Assembly: GCF_015732155.1 (NCBI RefSeq) | Contig: NZ_WIQK01000001.1 | Coordinates: 406,501 to 470,500, forward strand | DNA length: 64,000 bases | Source: Pectinatus sottacetonis | Lineage (GTDB): Bacteria; Bacillota; Negativicutes; Selenomonadales; Selenomonadaceae | Reading direction: 5' to 3' | The notes under the pieces: model-generated | What the model was told of the DNA's origin: nothing | The model's input: only the letters and a program-made list of their open reading frames with translations | Database searches by the model: none | Made by a program: the position numbers and the translations under genes | Part shown: piece after piece, positions 9,357 through 19,468 of the stretch | Numbering within the stretch: the stretch's first letter is position 1 | How the letters are laid out: every line of letters starts with the position of its first letter

Positions 9357-9520
9357 ATATAATAAGACTGCTGTGTAAGCACATTCATCATCATATATTA
9401 ATTGAAATCACCCCTTCCCTGGTCTTTTAAGCTGCCTGCCAAAACCCACAGCCAGCTATTGATTTTGATAATTATATTTAATGAATCAATGCTTTATGCA
9501 ACAGTCTTATTTTTGCCCAT

Positions 9521-9575
9521 AAAAAAATGCCTTATCTGGTATGAGTAAAATCTTATCAGATGAGGCATTTTTATT
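9521..9575. terminator. Strong bidirectional hairpin terminator
   Basis: A stem of about 19 bp with two wobble pairs (arms 9523-9541 and 9554-9572) is flanked by A and T runs on both sides. It lies downstream of the small minus-strand gene at 9726-9935 and probably terminates it. Confidence 0.75.
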
Positions 9576-9725
9576 AAAAAATAACTTTTATTTAAAATAT
9601 ATTGTTTAAGAAAAGTACATAAGCGCGGCCTAATTTTATAAAATTATAATTACAAAAATTTATGAGCTCATATTATCACAAGACTAAATAACAGTGACAT
9701 TGATATATATCATTTATAAAATATT

Positions 9726-9935
9726 TTATGAGTTAACCAAATATTTTTTACCATTCTTGCAATCAGCATAAGCACAATTTATATGATTATTGCTGCATTC
9801 CCAGCAGTATTCACATTCTCTATTATCAACCCGAATCCCCGATTTTGTTTTTTTGTACGTAATCCACAGCATAACATTGTATTTTTTTAATTTGCAATAA
9901 TGTACTTCTCTTTGGGAAAAAAGATATTTTGGCAT
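9726..9935 (-). CDS. Small cysteine-rich hypothetical protein
   Basis: A 69-residue frame rich in cysteine (seven in all), with CEYCWEC and CAYADC clusters that could bind a metal. The start follows AGAAAGAAG at usable spacing, and a strong terminator lies downstream on the same strand; both favour a real gene. I do not recognise the family, and no neighbour suggests a role. Between it and the sigma-like gene (9936-10165) I see only AT-rich DNA. Confidence 0.4.
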   Translation of the reverse strand: MPKYLFSQREVHYCKLKKYNVMLWITYKKTKSGIRVDNRECEYCWECSNNHINCAYADCKNGKKYLVNS

Positions 9936-10170
9936 AACAGGACTTCTTTCTTATTAGACCGTACTGTACCTTTATCATTAATTCTATATTTCTAAGGTAA
10001 AAGCCTTTATTTATTTGTTATTTCATAAGAAATATCTATAAATTAATTTTTATGCAACATATCAACGAAAAATAGAAACTGTAAAATCATATTTGTTATT
10101 ATTAATTATTTAATTTTTCATATTATTCAATCTTATTAAGAATAAGGGATTATTTGTCTACTAAAAAAAT

Positions 10171-10230
10171 GCTATCTATTTTAAAGATAAGCGCTAATTT
10201 ACGGGAAACCGGTTTCTCACTAAAGGTGAG
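10171..10230 (+). promoter_or_regulatory. Three-hairpin leader of the sigma-like gene
   Basis: Three adjacent stem-loops precede the start codon: GCTATC/GATAAGC (10171-10192), CGG-GAAA-CCG with a GNRA loop (10202-10211), and CTCAC-TAAAG-GTGAG (10216-10230). The last one holds the ribosome-binding site AAAGGTGAG in its loop and 3' arm, so folding would hide it. I could not match this to a known riboswitch. Confidence 0.35.
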
Positions 10231-10233
10231 AAT

Positions 10234-10761
10234 ATGTATAAAAAAAGTTCTAATGAACTCAATTTCAGCAAAATTTTCAAGGATTACCAAGGTCTGCTTC
10301 ACAAGGCTGCCAGTCAAAACCATCTTCGTCCCATTTATGAAGAAGCTTATGCCTGTGCTTCAGTAAGTCTTTATGAGGCGCTACAAAACTATGACAAAAA
10401 CCGAAAAATTCCTTTTCCTGGCTATGCAAAGGCAAAAATTTACAGTGATCTGCGAACATTATTCAAAAAATATCGTCGTAATTGGCAGAGAGAAACTCCT
10501 GTTAATACCAATGCCAATAGTACGGAAGCTAAATATATACTCCATCACAATGCATATTTCATAGAAAATAATATTATTAATAAAACTATATTAATAAATG
10601 CACTGCAGCAGTTATCAACACAACAGCAAAAAATAATAAAATATACTATTATAGTTGGATATACGCAAAAAGAAACAGCTAGATTATTAAATATTTCTCA
10701 GCAAGCTGTAGCAGCAAATAAAAAACATGCCCTAGCTATTTTAAAAAAATTATTGTCTTAA
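10234..10761 (+). CDS. Sigma-70-family RNA polymerase sigma factor (small, group unassigned)
   Basis: A 175-residue protein with a region-2-like N-terminal half (YEEAYACASVSLYEALQNYD, then FPGYAKAKIYSDLRTLFKKY) and a region-4-like helix-turn-helix at about 118-172 (LSTQQQKIIKYTIIVGYTQKE, then LLNISQQAVAANKKHAL). It lacks regions 1 and 3, as in ECF-like and sporulation-derived small sigma factors. It presumably directs RNA polymerase to a small regulon. No anti-sigma gene is adjacent. The ATG at 10234 follows AAAGGTGAG at six-base spacing; an out-of-frame TTG frame that starts at 10154 is not supported. A strong terminator follows directly, so it is monocistronic. Confidence 0.75.
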   Translation: MYKKSSNELNFSKIFKDYQGLLHKAASQNHLRPIYEEAYACASVSLYEALQNYDKNRKIPFPGYAKAKIYSDLRTLFKKYRRNWQRETPVNTNANSTEAKYILHHNAYFIENNIINKTILINALQQLSTQQQKIIKYTIIVGYTQKETARLLNISQQAVAANKKHALAILKKLLS

Positions 10762-10762
10762 A

Positions 10763-10796
10763 CAAAAAAGTGCCGTTTCAACGGCACTTTTTTGTT
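10763..10796. terminator. Bidirectional terminator between the sigma-like gene and the chemoreceptor
   Basis: GTGCCGTT/AACGGCAC (10770-10787) is flanked by an A run and a T run, so it ends both converging genes. Confidence 0.9.
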
Positions 10797-10803
10797 TAAA
10801 TAT

Positions 10804-12534
10804 TTATATTTTAAATTTATTTATGGCATTTTGCAGATTTTCTGCTAATTGTGCCAGATGTGTACTTGCTGTGGCAATTTCCTGAACAACCGAAGACTGC
10901 TGTTCAGCAGCTGCTGATATCGTTTCTGTTTCTTCTGCTGTCTTTTGACTTTCGCCTTTTACATTCTGCGCAGAATTTATTACCTCATCGCTTCCTGCTG
11001 TTAATTCTTCTGCTGCTGCTGATATATCCTGTATTTCCCCTGATATTGATTGAACCATCTGCAGTATTTCGTTGAAATTTCTACCGGCAATATTCACCAG
11101 TTCACTACCATTCTCAACTTCACGCTTACTTTCATTCATAAATACAATAGCTGACCTTGTCTTAGCCTGCACATCATCTATAATAGTAACAATATCCTTT
11201 GTTGCCATGGCTGACTGTTCAGCAAGTTTTCTGACTTCATCAGCTACCACAGCAAATCCTCGTCCCGCTGAACCAGCACGAGCAGCCTCTATTGCTGCAT
11301 TGAGTGCCAAAAGGTTAGTCTGTTCTGCTATATCTGAAATCAGTTTTACAATCTTATCAATTTGCTTTGATTTTTCGCCCAAATTTTCAATAACATCGGC
11401 TGTATCATCCGTTTTACTGCCGATAGTTTTCATCTGTTCTACCGCTTTATTAATAACTTCATGTCCCTTATTTGCTGCTTCTGATGTCTGTTCTGCTGAA
11501 CCTGCCACTTCTACAGTGCTACTAGTAACCTGATGAATACCTTTGGCCATTTCCTCTACCACCTGATTAGTGGCAATTGCTATTTCTAACTGCCGATTTG
11601 CTCCCGCCGCGACTTCTGTAATTGAATCAGCTATTTGATTAGTTGCCAAAGAAGATTGTTCTGCACTGGCTGTCAATTCTTCTGATGCAGCAGCAAGCTG
11701 TTCAGAAGTAGTTAATAACTGTTTAATAAGTGTTCGTACATTACGATTCATCTGATCAATTGATTTAGCTAAAAAACCAAATTCACTTTTATCTTCAAGA
11801 TGTTTTTTAGCTACATCATTAGAAAAATCACCCGAGGCAATTTTATCTAGGAATTCAGTAGATTCGCTTAAACGTCCTATCACCTGTTTTATGATCAACC
11901 AGCCTAATGCTGCTCCTATCAAAATAGATGCTAAAATTATAATTATAAAAAATATCCGCATTTGTTCCAAATCTGCATCCGATTTTTGTTTCATTTCCTT
12001 TGCTTCATTTTTAGCTATTGTTGTCATGTCTGTCAGTATACCTGTAGTTTTAGCAGCAAGGTCAGTGACATTGGCCTGATAATATACATAGGCTTCCTGA
12101 TTTTTACCACTTCTTACCATATCCATTGCTATATTATTTTCTTTCTTATATCTAACCAAAATTTTGTTCAATGCATCCATTTTTTCTTTTTGTGCCGAAC
12201 TTAAGGACATAGAATTAAACTGTTCAATATTTTTTGTATATATTTTTCTCATATTGTCAATTTCTGCAAAGAGCCGCTCATTTTCTTTTTTATCTTTTGT
12301 TAAAATAATTTCAAATAAATCACTTTGTATCCTGCCGATATATACACGGTTTTGATAGGCCAAATCAATTTCTGTCATGTTTCCATTATATATCTTGTTA
12401 GTATTCTCATTGCTCTTTTTCAAATCAAGGTAACCTATACTTCCCACAATGAGGATTGCTGCACTGAAAATAATGATTAATAAGCCTAATTTTTGTTTGA
12501 TCCTTAAATTATCAAACCATTCCATTTTATTCAC
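10804..12534 (-). CDS. Methyl-accepting chemotaxis protein
   Basis: A 576-residue chemoreceptor. It has a transmembrane helix at about 16-34, a four-helix-bundle sensor domain (about 35-188), a second membrane helix (about 190-212), a HAMP domain (about 213-270) and a long cytoplasmic signalling coiled coil. The hairpin tip, around [20 protein letters not shown], binds CheA and CheW. It senses an extracytoplasmic stimulus that cannot be inferred. No other che gene is near, so it acts with a chemotaxis array encoded elsewhere. The start follows GGGGTG. Confidence 0.95.
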   Translation of the reverse strand: MNKMEWFDNLRIKQKLGLLIIIFSAAILIVGSIGYLDLKKSNENTNKIYNGNMTEIDLAYQNRVYIGRIQSDLFEIILTKDKKENERLFAEIDNMRKIYTKNIEQFNSMSLSSAQKEKMDALNKILVRYKKENNIAMDMVRSGKNQEAYVYYQANVTDLAAKTTGILTDMTTIAKNEAKEMKQKSDADLEQMRIFFIIIILASILIGAALGWLIIKQVIGRLSESTEFLDKIASGDFSNDVAKKHLEDKSEFGFLAKSIDQMNRNVRTLIKQLLTTSEQLAAASEELTASAEQSSLATNQIADSITEVAAGANRQLEIAIATNQVVEEMAKGIHQVTSSTVEVAGSAEQTSEAANKGHEVINKAVEQMKTIGSKTDDTADVIENLGEKSKQIDKIVKLISDIAEQTNLLALNAAIEAARAGSAGRGFAVVADEVRKLAEQSAMATKDIVTIIDDVQAKTRSAIVFMNESKREVENGSELVNIAGRNFNEILQMVQSISGEIQDISAAAEELTAGSDEVINSAQNVKGESQKTAEETETISAAAEQQSSVVQEIATASTHLAQLAENLQNAINKFKI

Positions 12535-12742
12535 CCCTATTTTCCTAATGTTACAAGATTAATTTTGCCTGATCCTTTCATTTATAATAATACAGGATAC
12601 AAGTCAACATTGATTCTTCTAAAAGATAAAAGATTTTATTCAATATATTCTATATACTGTTTTGTATTCCTTTTTTTAATGTGCCTAGTCAACAGAGTAA
12701 TATTAGAAAAACTGCTTTTATATGGATGAGCATCATAAATAT

Positions 12743-12788
12743 AAAAAAGCCTGCCACTGCTACGTTACACGGTGACAAGCTTTTTTTA
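12743..12788 (-). terminator. Terminator of the radical-SAM gene pair
   Basis: AAAAAAGC/GCTTTTTT with an imperfect inner stem (12743-12788) lies about 50 bases past the end of the minus-strand gene pair. The rest of 12540-12836 is AT-rich without a recognisable gene. Confidence 0.7.
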
Positions 12789-12836
12789 TTAGTAATATAT
12801 TTTTATACGATGACCCCTTTAACAAAATTTTTACGT

Positions 12837-13541
12837 TTAGACAATATCCAGCAAATTCTTACCAGCTGCCAACAGTTCTGTCCGGTTTATAAGAATATCA
12901 TCATAATTAAAATCCGGTATATATTCACTGCATATAGCTTTTGTCACTTCACTAGGCTTTACCGTTCCTTCTGATGATACTCGCAGCTTTAATAAAAGGC
13001 TGTTTTCCTTATTATCATACTGTGGATCTGCTGCTAAAAATTTTTTTATATCAATTTCCTTTTTTACCATACGTCCCTTTTGTGCCTTTTTCCCCATGCG
13101 CTCTCTAACAAAAACAACCACAAGCGCATTATTGAATTTCCGTACAGCTTCCGTAAATTTTCTCTTATCAATATCCGCGGGCAGTATTACTTTGTATACC
13201 GCCATATCTACTAAAGCATTCATTGATTTATGATGTCTGTCCACAAGTTTTTTAGCCCGTAATAAATTTATTCCTTCAGGCAGTGATTCACTCAGCCTAG
13301 AAAAGAATTCCGGCTGACAAACATCTTTAGTCAGTTCAATATCTGCATATTCAGCATCAGTAGTAATCCCAAGTGCCAATGCTGAAGCAAAAGAAACTTT
13401 CATATGAGGATTAAAACCTTCTGAATAAGCCGCCGGCAGTTTTGCCCGACGAATACAACGCTGTAAAAGATTGGCATAATCTAAATGGGAAATATAACGT
13501 AACTGTTCATTTTTAGTTATCTCTACGCGATATATCATCAT
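12837..13541 (-). CDS. TIGR03936/DUF2344 family protein
   Basis: A 234-residue protein of the DUF2344 family that accompanies a radical-SAM partner in many Firmicutes. The N-terminal YRVEITKNEQLRYISHLDYA and SEGFNPHMKVSFASALALG are the family signature. In some lineages this domain is fused to the C-terminus of the radical-SAM protein; here the two genes overlap by 29 bases, which agrees with a joint function, still not established biochemically. I use the ATG at 13541, eight bases after GGAAGGGG, rather than an upstream TTG. Confidence 0.88.
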   Translation of the reverse strand: MMIYRVEITKNEQLRYISHLDYANLLQRCIRRAKLPAAYSEGFNPHMKVSFASALALGITTDAEYADIELTKDVCQPEFFSRLSESLPEGINLLRAKKLVDRHHKSMNALVDMAVYKVILPADIDKRKFTEAVRKFNNALVVVFVRERMGKKAQKGRMVKKEIDIKKFLAADPQYDNKENSLLLKLRVSSEGTVKPSEVTKAICSEYIPDFNYDDILINRTELLAAGKNLLDIV

Positions 13542-15393
13542 CGTTATTCCCCTTCCAATCAACAATATCTACCCCAAGTTCTTGGCAAATACCACAGCCT
13601 ATACATTTACTCCTGCGGCAATCAGGCGTTAATTCTTCAGCCGCAGCTTTTTTATATTCACTTAATAAAAATTCTTTTCTTACCCCCGGAGTTGTATAAT
13701 CCCATGGCAGTTTTTCTGTAACATCACGTGTACGCAAATTATATTGATTAGGTTCAACACCGATTTCCTCAAAAGCCTGCATCCACGTTTTAAAATTAAA
13801 CATTTCACTCCAGCCATCAAATTTAGCACCTTTTTTATAAGCCAGATAAATGACTTTTGCCAGACGCCTGTCACCACGCGAAATTATTCCTTCTAAAATA
13901 CTTGTAGAAGCATCATGATAATTGAAATGTATTGCCTTATTCTTTATATTAGCCTTTAACAATCGCTGCTTCCGCTCAAATTCTTCCTTACTGTTCTGCC
14001 CAAACCATTGAAAAGGAGTATAAGGTTTAGGTACAAAACAGGATACACTGACTGTTACTTTAACATCACGACGGCTCTTGACTTTTTTATACAAATCAAC
14101 AACCTTTTCCGCTAATTCAGCTATGCCAATAAGATCTTCATCGGTTTCAGTAGGCAACCCCATCATAAAATACAATTTTACTGTTTTCCATCCATGCTCA
14201 AAAGCAGCAGCACAGGCTCGCAGCAGATCAGCTTCTGTAACGCCTTTATTTATAACATCACGCAGTCTTTGTGTTCCTGCCTCTGGTGCAAAAGTAAGAC
14301 CACTTTTTCTTGTTGTCTGAAGTTTATGGGCTATATCTATGGAAAAACTGTCAATCCGCAATGAAGGCAGAGAAAAATTCATTTTTTCTCCAGCATATTC
14401 ATCGATCAGGTTCTCAATCAATACCGGCAGACAGGAATAATCTGCTGAACTCAATGACGTTAATGACATTTCATCATAACCTGTGTTATCAATCATTTTT
14501 TTTGCCAGAGCATACAAAGTTTCTCTACGTCGTTCACGCACTGGCCTATATTCTATTCCTGCTTGACAAAATCGACAACCGCGGCTGCAGCCGCGAAAAA
14601 GTTCTAGCATCAATCTATCATGAACAATATTTATATATGGCACAATTGGTTTTTCAATACTGGGAATATCATCCATATTTTTTATTACACGTTTTTTTAT
14701 CACTTTAGGTATATCAGGAAAAAGCGGTACTAGTTCTTTAAAAACCCCTTTTTCATTATATTCAGCCCGATAAAAAGATGGCACATATATTCCCCTTATT
14801 GCAGCAAGCCGATGCAAAAGTTCCTGCCTGTCATGCGTTTTTGTTTCTTTATCCCATGTTATAAATTCTGTTACTACTTCATTTATAACTTCTTCACCCT
14901 CACCAATAATAAAAAAGTCAAAAAAATCGGCTATTGGTTCCACATTATAGACACAGGGACCACCGCCGACAATGAAAGGTTCATAATTCTTTCGCTCTTT
15001 AGAAAGTATTGAAATACCCGCTAGATCAAGCATATTCAGTATATTAGTATAACTTAATTCATATTGTAACGTAAACCCGACAAAATCAAATTTTCCTAAT
15101 TCAGTAAATGATTCCAGAGTATATAGAGGAATATTATTTTGTCGCATTTTTTCTTCCATATCAGGCCATGGTGTATATACTCGTTCCGCTGCTGTATCAT
15201 TTCGCTTATTTAATATTTCATATAAAATCTTCAGTCCCAAATTGGACATTCCCACTTCATATACATCAGGCATTGACAAAGCAAATTTACAGGCAATTTT
15301 ATCTAAATCCTTACACACTGCATTTACTTCACCACCTGTATAACGAGCTGGTTTGCTGACCGCCTGTAAAATAGACGGAGATAATTTTATCAT
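13513..15393 (-). CDS. TIGR03960-family radical SAM protein with B12-binding-like N-terminus
   Basis: A 626-residue radical SAM protein. The N-terminal half resembles a cobalamin-binding domain (VGMSNLGLKILYEILNKR) and the centre has the cluster motif CSRGCRFCQAG that binds the SAM-cleaving 4Fe-4S cluster. Near the C-terminus a second set of cysteines (CRRSKCIGCGIC) could hold another cluster. It is transcribed with the DUF2344 gene that overlaps its end. The substrate is unknown; RNA or tRNA modification has been proposed for relatives, which is only an inference here. Confidence 0.88.
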   Translation of the reverse strand: MIKLSPSILQAVSKPARYTGGEVNAVCKDLDKIACKFALSMPDVYEVGMSNLGLKILYEILNKRNDTAAERVYTPWPDMEEKMRQNNIPLYTLESFTELGKFDFVGFTLQYELSYTNILNMLDLAGISILSKERKNYEPFIVGGGPCVYNVEPIADFFDFFIIGEGEEVINEVVTEFITWDKETKTHDRQELLHRLAAIRGIYVPSFYRAEYNEKGVFKELVPLFPDIPKVIKKRVIKNMDDIPSIEKPIVPYINIVHDRLMLELFRGCSRGCRFCQAGIEYRPVRERRRETLYALAKKMIDNTGYDEMSLTSLSSADYSCLPVLIENLIDEYAGEKMNFSLPSLRIDSFSIDIAHKLQTTRKSGLTFAPEAGTQRLRDVINKGVTEADLLRACAAAFEHGWKTVKLYFMMGLPTETDEDLIGIAELAEKVVDLYKKVKSRRDVKVTVSVSCFVPKPYTPFQWFGQNSKEEFERKQRLLKANIKNKAIHFNYHDASTSILEGIISRGDRRLAKVIYLAYKKGAKFDGWSEMFNFKTWMQAFEEIGVEPNQYNLRTRDVTEKLPWDYTTPGVRKEFLLSEYKKAAAEELTPDCRRSKCIGCGICQELGVDIVDWKGNNDDDISRRDN

Positions 15394-15418
15394 ACTATTA
15401 TTTCATTCCTATCATTTA

Positions 15419-15462
15419 TCAAAAAAGCTGCTGCCAAAATCTGCATAGGCAGTAGCTTTATG
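15419..15462 (-). terminator. Terminator downstream of the coiled-coil gene
   Basis: AAAGCTGCTGCC/GGCAGTAGCTTT (15424-15459) followed on the minus strand by a T run; it ends the nadE-side transcript before the radical SAM gene. Confidence 0.8.
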
Positions 15463-15500
15463 TTTATAAACTGGCACATATTATTAATTTATTACATCTA

Positions 15501-15986
15501 TCATTCATTTTTTTTCCCTTGGGCCTGCCTCGTATCACCACTGCCATCATCATTAAGTCCATTTTTAGCCTGTTGAACCACTTCTAAAATATTACCCAAA
15601 TTTCCCAAAAGATGATCAAATACCTGATTAGCATAATGCAATGAATCATTCTTCAAATCATCTGAATGCTCTATAGTCTTATCCATAATTTCTTTTGCCT
15701 GCACTCGTGCCTGTTCTACAATCTGATCTTCTGCCGTCATTTTGGTAGCATAAACTTTTGCTTGTTCGACTATCTTTGCTGCCTCATTTTTCGCATCATC
15801 TAGTATCATCTGCTTAGTGCGGATAACATCTTCTGCACTCTTTATCGTCTGCGGCAATTCCTTACGCAGACCATTAATAAGACGCATAATATCATCTTCT
15901 TCAATGATACATTTATTGGTAAATACAAGGCGACGGGCATCGACTACCAAGTTTTCCAATTCATCAAGTAGTGCGTTTATAGCCAT
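15501..15986 (-). CDS. Conserved coiled-coil protein (often annotated ATPase subunit-like)
   Basis: A 161-residue, highly charged helical protein. Residues about 50-110 (AKNEAAKIVEQAKVYATKM and similar) form a coiled coil reminiscent of ATP synthase subunit b or DivIVA-like proteins. It has no membrane segment and no catalytic motif. The position just downstream of coaD and rsmD is conserved in several Firmicutes, where it is annotated variously as ATPase or cell-division-like protein. The function is unknown. Confidence 0.65.
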   Translation of the reverse strand: MAINALLDELENLVVDARRLVFTNKCIIEEDDIMRLINGLRKELPQTIKSAEDVIRTKQMILDDAKNEAAKIVEQAKVYATKMTAEDQIVEQARVQAKEIMDKTIEHSDDLKNDSLHYANQVFDHLLGNLGNILEVVQQAKNGLNDDGSGDTRQAQGKKNE

Positions 15987-16153
15987 TTATACATCCTACC
16001 TTCATTTGTATTTTATACTTTTTTACTTTTATGGCTGCTTAAATAAAGCCTTTTCCTCCAAAATATCATTGACTAAGAATGATATTACTGCCAAATATTT
16101 AAGGATAAACTTTCTTTTTTTAAGCAAACTGACATCTAACAAAATTATCAATC

Positions 16154-16633
16154 TTAATGAATAGACTTTTCCTTTATAGTTTTTTCTACACAATCAGGAA
16201 CAAGTCCTTCAATATTTCCCTTAAATCTTACAAGCTCCCGTATTGCCGATGAACTTACATAAGAATATTTATGCTCACTCATAAGGTATACCATTTCCAC
16301 ATCAGGCACCATGCGTTTAAGCATTATCATCTGCGCCGTTTCATAAAAAAAATCATTTTGATCTCTAAGTCCTCTTACAACAATATCAGCTTTCTTATCT
16401 TTAACATAATCAGCCAAAAGTCCATCAAACGCATCTATTGTTATATTATTTATATGCCTAGTTGATTCTTGCAGTAAACTCAAGCGATCCTCTATTGTTA
16501 AAAAAGGGGTTTTTCTGATATTATTGAATACAGCAACAATAAGATGATCAAATATCCCTGCTGCCCGCTCAAAAATATTTATATGCCCGTTCGTCACCGG
16601 ATCAAAACTGCCAGGACATAATGCAATTGTCAA
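16154..16633 (-). CDS. coaD: Phosphopantetheine adenylyltransferase
   Basis: A 159-residue nucleotidyltransferase catalysing the fourth step of coenzyme A synthesis, from 4'-phosphopantetheine and ATP to dephospho-CoA. The family motif GSFDPVTNGH lies at residues 8-17, and the second ATP-binding motif at YSYVSSSAIRE. Full length for the family. The start is a TTG placed well after GGAGG, with no better alternative because the next ATG is inside the conserved first strand. It follows rsmD by 12 bases, a very common pairing. Confidence 0.96.
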   Translation of the reverse strand: MTIALCPGSFDPVTNGHINIFERAAGIFDHLIVAVFNNIRKTPFLTIEDRLSLLQESTRHINNITIDAFDGLLADYVKDKKADIVVRGLRDQNDFFYETAQMIMLKRMVPDVEMVYLMSEHKYSYVSSSAIRELVRFKGNIEGLVPDCVEKTIKEKSIH

Positions 16634-16645
16634 TATATTACCTCC

Positions 16646-17215
16646 TCAGGCATTATCTAAAACTGTACATTTATATATGTCTATTTTTGTTGTTGCTCCA
16701 TATACTTTACTGCGTATCAGCGAAAATCTATCCTTTTCTAAGGTAATTTGTTCATCTGCGCCGGTTTCAGCAATAAACATACCATTTTTAGATAAAATCT
16801 CATATGTCTCCACCATATTTAATACAGTCTCGCATATTCCTTTATGATATGGCGGATCACAAAATATAAAATCAAACTGCTGCCTTTTTCTTGCTAATAC
16901 TTTAATTAAATTTAATGCATCACCCTGAAATATATCAGCCTTATCCTGCAAATGTGTATGCAATACATTAGCTTGAACTACCTTTATGCTGTCACTATCC
17001 ATATCGATAAAAACAGCTTTTTTTGCTCCCCGGCTCAATGCTTCCAGTCCTAAAGACCCACTGCCAGCAAAAACATCCAGTATAATAGCACCCGCAAGCT
17101 TAAAATTCAATATATTAAAAAGTGATTCTTTTATCCGATCTGCTGTTGGACGGGTATTCATCCCTTTTGGTGCCTTTAATTTTGTGCCACGAGCACAGCC
17201 GGTAATTATTCTCAT
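16646..17215 (-). CDS. rsmD: 16S rRNA (guanine(966)-N2)-methyltransferase
   Basis: A 189-residue Rossmann-fold methyltransferase. It has the N-terminal RIITGCARGTKLKAPKG signature, the SAM-binding VFAGSGSLGLEALSRGA and the catalytic DPPY in FIFCDPPYHKG. It methylates the exocyclic amine of G966 in the small ribosomal subunit during assembly. It is cotranscribed with coaD downstream. The start follows AAAGGATG. Confidence 0.95.
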   Translation of the reverse strand: MRIITGCARGTKLKAPKGMNTRPTADRIKESLFNILNFKLAGAIILDVFAGSGSLGLEALSRGAKKAVFIDMDSDSIKVVQANVLHTHLQDKADIFQGDALNLIKVLARKRQQFDFIFCDPPYHKGICETVLNMVETYEILSKNGMFIAETGADEQITLEKDRFSLIRSKVYGATTKIDIYKCTVLDNA

Positions 17216-17281
17216 AGTTTCATCCTTTGCAAACCATTATTAATTATATAGTATAACAGAAAAAATATGTCCTGCCAAAAT

Positions 17282-19180
17282 TTATTTATTTAACAATTCC
17301 TGCTTAATTTTCTCATACTGTCTAGTATAATATGGTCCGTTCTGCGCTTCGCGCTGATCGAAGCCATATGCCCTGCGGCTTACAGCTAATATCGGTGGTG
17401 CCTGAATACGCTTGGCCACAGCCATGCCGGAAAACAAGTTCCACCAGTGCTCTAAATCAGTAATAAATTCACTGACATTAGCAAAATATTTTTTGACTAT
17501 TCCCGGTGCACAACCAATATTTTTTTCTAATACACCATCCTTATACCATTGTAATATATCTTCCGGTACAGCCTTGTCCCACCGCTCCACAAATGAACGA
17601 AATAAATAATCATGATATAAATACTTTATTGGGTCACCTTTACCTGCATCAACATTCTGTTCAACAGAAAGTTCTGCACTAGGAACTATATCTATTACAG
17701 CCTGAGGGATAACTTGTTTTTTATAGACCTTACCATTAAGATACCTTGCTAAGTTATATACCTGATATTTCCATAGATCCGCCAAAGCCGCCAAAAAACC
17801 TGACTGATCGCCATAAAGCGTAGAATACCCCACAGTGGTTTCTGCCTTATTAGCATTGCAAGTAAATCCAGCTCCAATAGCAGCTGCTACGCTTGCTAAA
17901 ATACGAGCAGACCGATCACGAGCCTGAATATTTTCCGCTGTAAATGATGACACTTTTATTTGTCGGGGAATATTTTCTGAAGCATTTTCTATTTCTGTAT
18001 TTTCTAATTGGTTTATTGTATAATCAACAACTTTTTGAATAGGTATTACCGCATATGGACACCCTAGATTTAATGACATTTCGTGAGCAAGGCTCTTAGT
18101 TGTGGAAGAGTTATATACACTAGGCATATTTACTAAAAGCACATTTTTAGGGCCAACAGCTTTAACATATAATGCTGCTGCAACAGCTGAATCTATCCCC
18201 CCAGATATTCCGATAACTACTTTCTTCATGTGTATTTTTCTTAAAAAATGCTTGATTCCATACAATAAAGCTTTATATATTGATGCAGTTTCATCTTCCT
18301 TAATTTTATCTATCCCATTTACAAAATTTTTTTGCCTGGCCGGTAGTATAATATAACTATTTTTTTCCTCATATGGTTTTATATAATCAATAATAGTTCC
18401 GTCATTATTATAAACAGTACTTGAACCATCAAATGTATATACTGTTTTACCATTATTTTGTATTCCAACTTTGTTTACAAATACAATAGGAACATTATTC
18501 CTTCTAGCATGTCTAGAAAATACTCTGTGCCGTTTATCATTCTTTCCTAAAGTATAGGGAGACGCTGATATATTAAAAATGACATCCAGTTTATTATTTT
18601 CACATAAAATATCTATAGGAGAGATAGGATAATCATCATCCCAGCCATCTTCACACAAAATACATCCTATTGATAACTTCTTTCCTTTTATAGATAATTT
18701 GAAGGGCTTTATAAGTTCCCTCACATTAACCTCTAAATCAGTAGCCAGCATCGCTGTACTATAAAAATAACGTGTATCATCAAATTCGCGATAATTAGGG
18801 TGAAGGGTTTTTATTGCAAACGGATACTTAGAGTCCTGCGGTCTTATCAGTTTTTTATCTTGCGCTACAAAAAGAGCATTATATTTTCGCTGTCGACCAT
18901 CTCGATTTTTTTTCTCCCAGTCAACTGCGATATTACCAAAAATTATTACAATATTTTCTGCTGCTTTTATTATTACTCTGCCACATTCTTCACAATCACG
19001 CAAAAAGGCTGATGAATCCCATGTATCACCAATGAAATAACCTGGCACAGCCATTTCCGGAAATACTATAATATCAGCTGCATTTTTTTTCGCACTTTCT
19101 ATATACGCAAGCATTTTTTTTAAATTACTGCTGGGATGTCCTGCCTCAACTTCAAACTGGCATGAACAGATTTTTATCAT
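17282..19180 (-). CDS. nadE: Glutamine-dependent NAD+ synthase
   Basis: A 632-residue two-domain enzyme converting deamido-NAD to NAD with glutamine as the nitrogen donor. The N-terminal nitrilase-type glutaminase carries E42 (FPEMAVPGY) and the nucleophile C176 in LCEDGW. The C-terminal synthetase domain has the ATP-pyrophosphatase loop SGGIDS at 326-331 and STLYGDQSGF. The length matches glutamine-dependent forms. The start ATG follows AAAGGCGG. It stands 66 bases upstream of rsmD on the same strand and may feed into that transcript. Confidence 0.96.
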   Translation of the reverse strand: MIKICSCQFEVEAGHPSSNLKKMLAYIESAKKNAADIIVFPEMAVPGYFIGDTWDSSAFLRDCEECGRVIIKAAENIVIIFGNIAVDWEKKNRDGRQRKYNALFVAQDKKLIRPQDSKYPFAIKTLHPNYREFDDTRYFYSTAMLATDLEVNVRELIKPFKLSIKGKKLSIGCILCEDGWDDDYPISPIDILCENNKLDVIFNISASPYTLGKNDKRHRVFSRHARRNNVPIVFVNKVGIQNNGKTVYTFDGSSTVYNNDGTIIDYIKPYEEKNSYIILPARQKNFVNGIDKIKEDETASIYKALLYGIKHFLRKIHMKKVVIGISGGIDSAVAAALYVKAVGPKNVLLVNMPSVYNSSTTKSLAHEMSLNLGCPYAVIPIQKVVDYTINQLENTEIENASENIPRQIKVSSFTAENIQARDRSARILASVAAAIGAGFTCNANKAETTVGYSTLYGDQSGFLAALADLWKYQVYNLARYLNGKVYKKQVIPQAVIDIVPSAELSVEQNVDAGKGDPIKYLYHDYLFRSFVERWDKAVPEDILQWYKDGVLEKNIGCAPGIVKKYFANVSEFITDLEHWWNLFSGMAVAKRIQAPPILAVSRRAYGFDQREAQNGPYYTRQYEKIKQELLNK

Positions 19181-19468
19181 AACATTTCCGCCTTTTCTAT
19201 ATTAATTCACTTCATATATAAAATATAGTCTATTTGCCTTCATCGACTTTATTACTGCATGTCTTATATTAGTTATAGTGCTTTTTATAATATTTAAATT
19301 GTCAGATAAATATTAAAATATCACGAAAATTATTCTTTGACAAGCAAAATATGTACATTGATACTTATTGTTAGCTAATTTTATTCATTTCTAGAACTAC
19401 CGCAGACAATTATAGCGCCCACAATCTATTCATATTTTATTTTCTTTTTACGGGTGATAATAAATTCC

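Noticed and set aside
8931-9520. tRNA or known structured RNA in the gap upstream of the PTS operon
   Set aside because: No cloverleaf, CCA end or known RNA motif could be found; only dyads and AT-rich palindromes.
10154-10366. TTG-started frame before and across the sigma-like gene
   Set aside because: No binding site, no family match, and it overlaps most of a better-supported gene in another frame.
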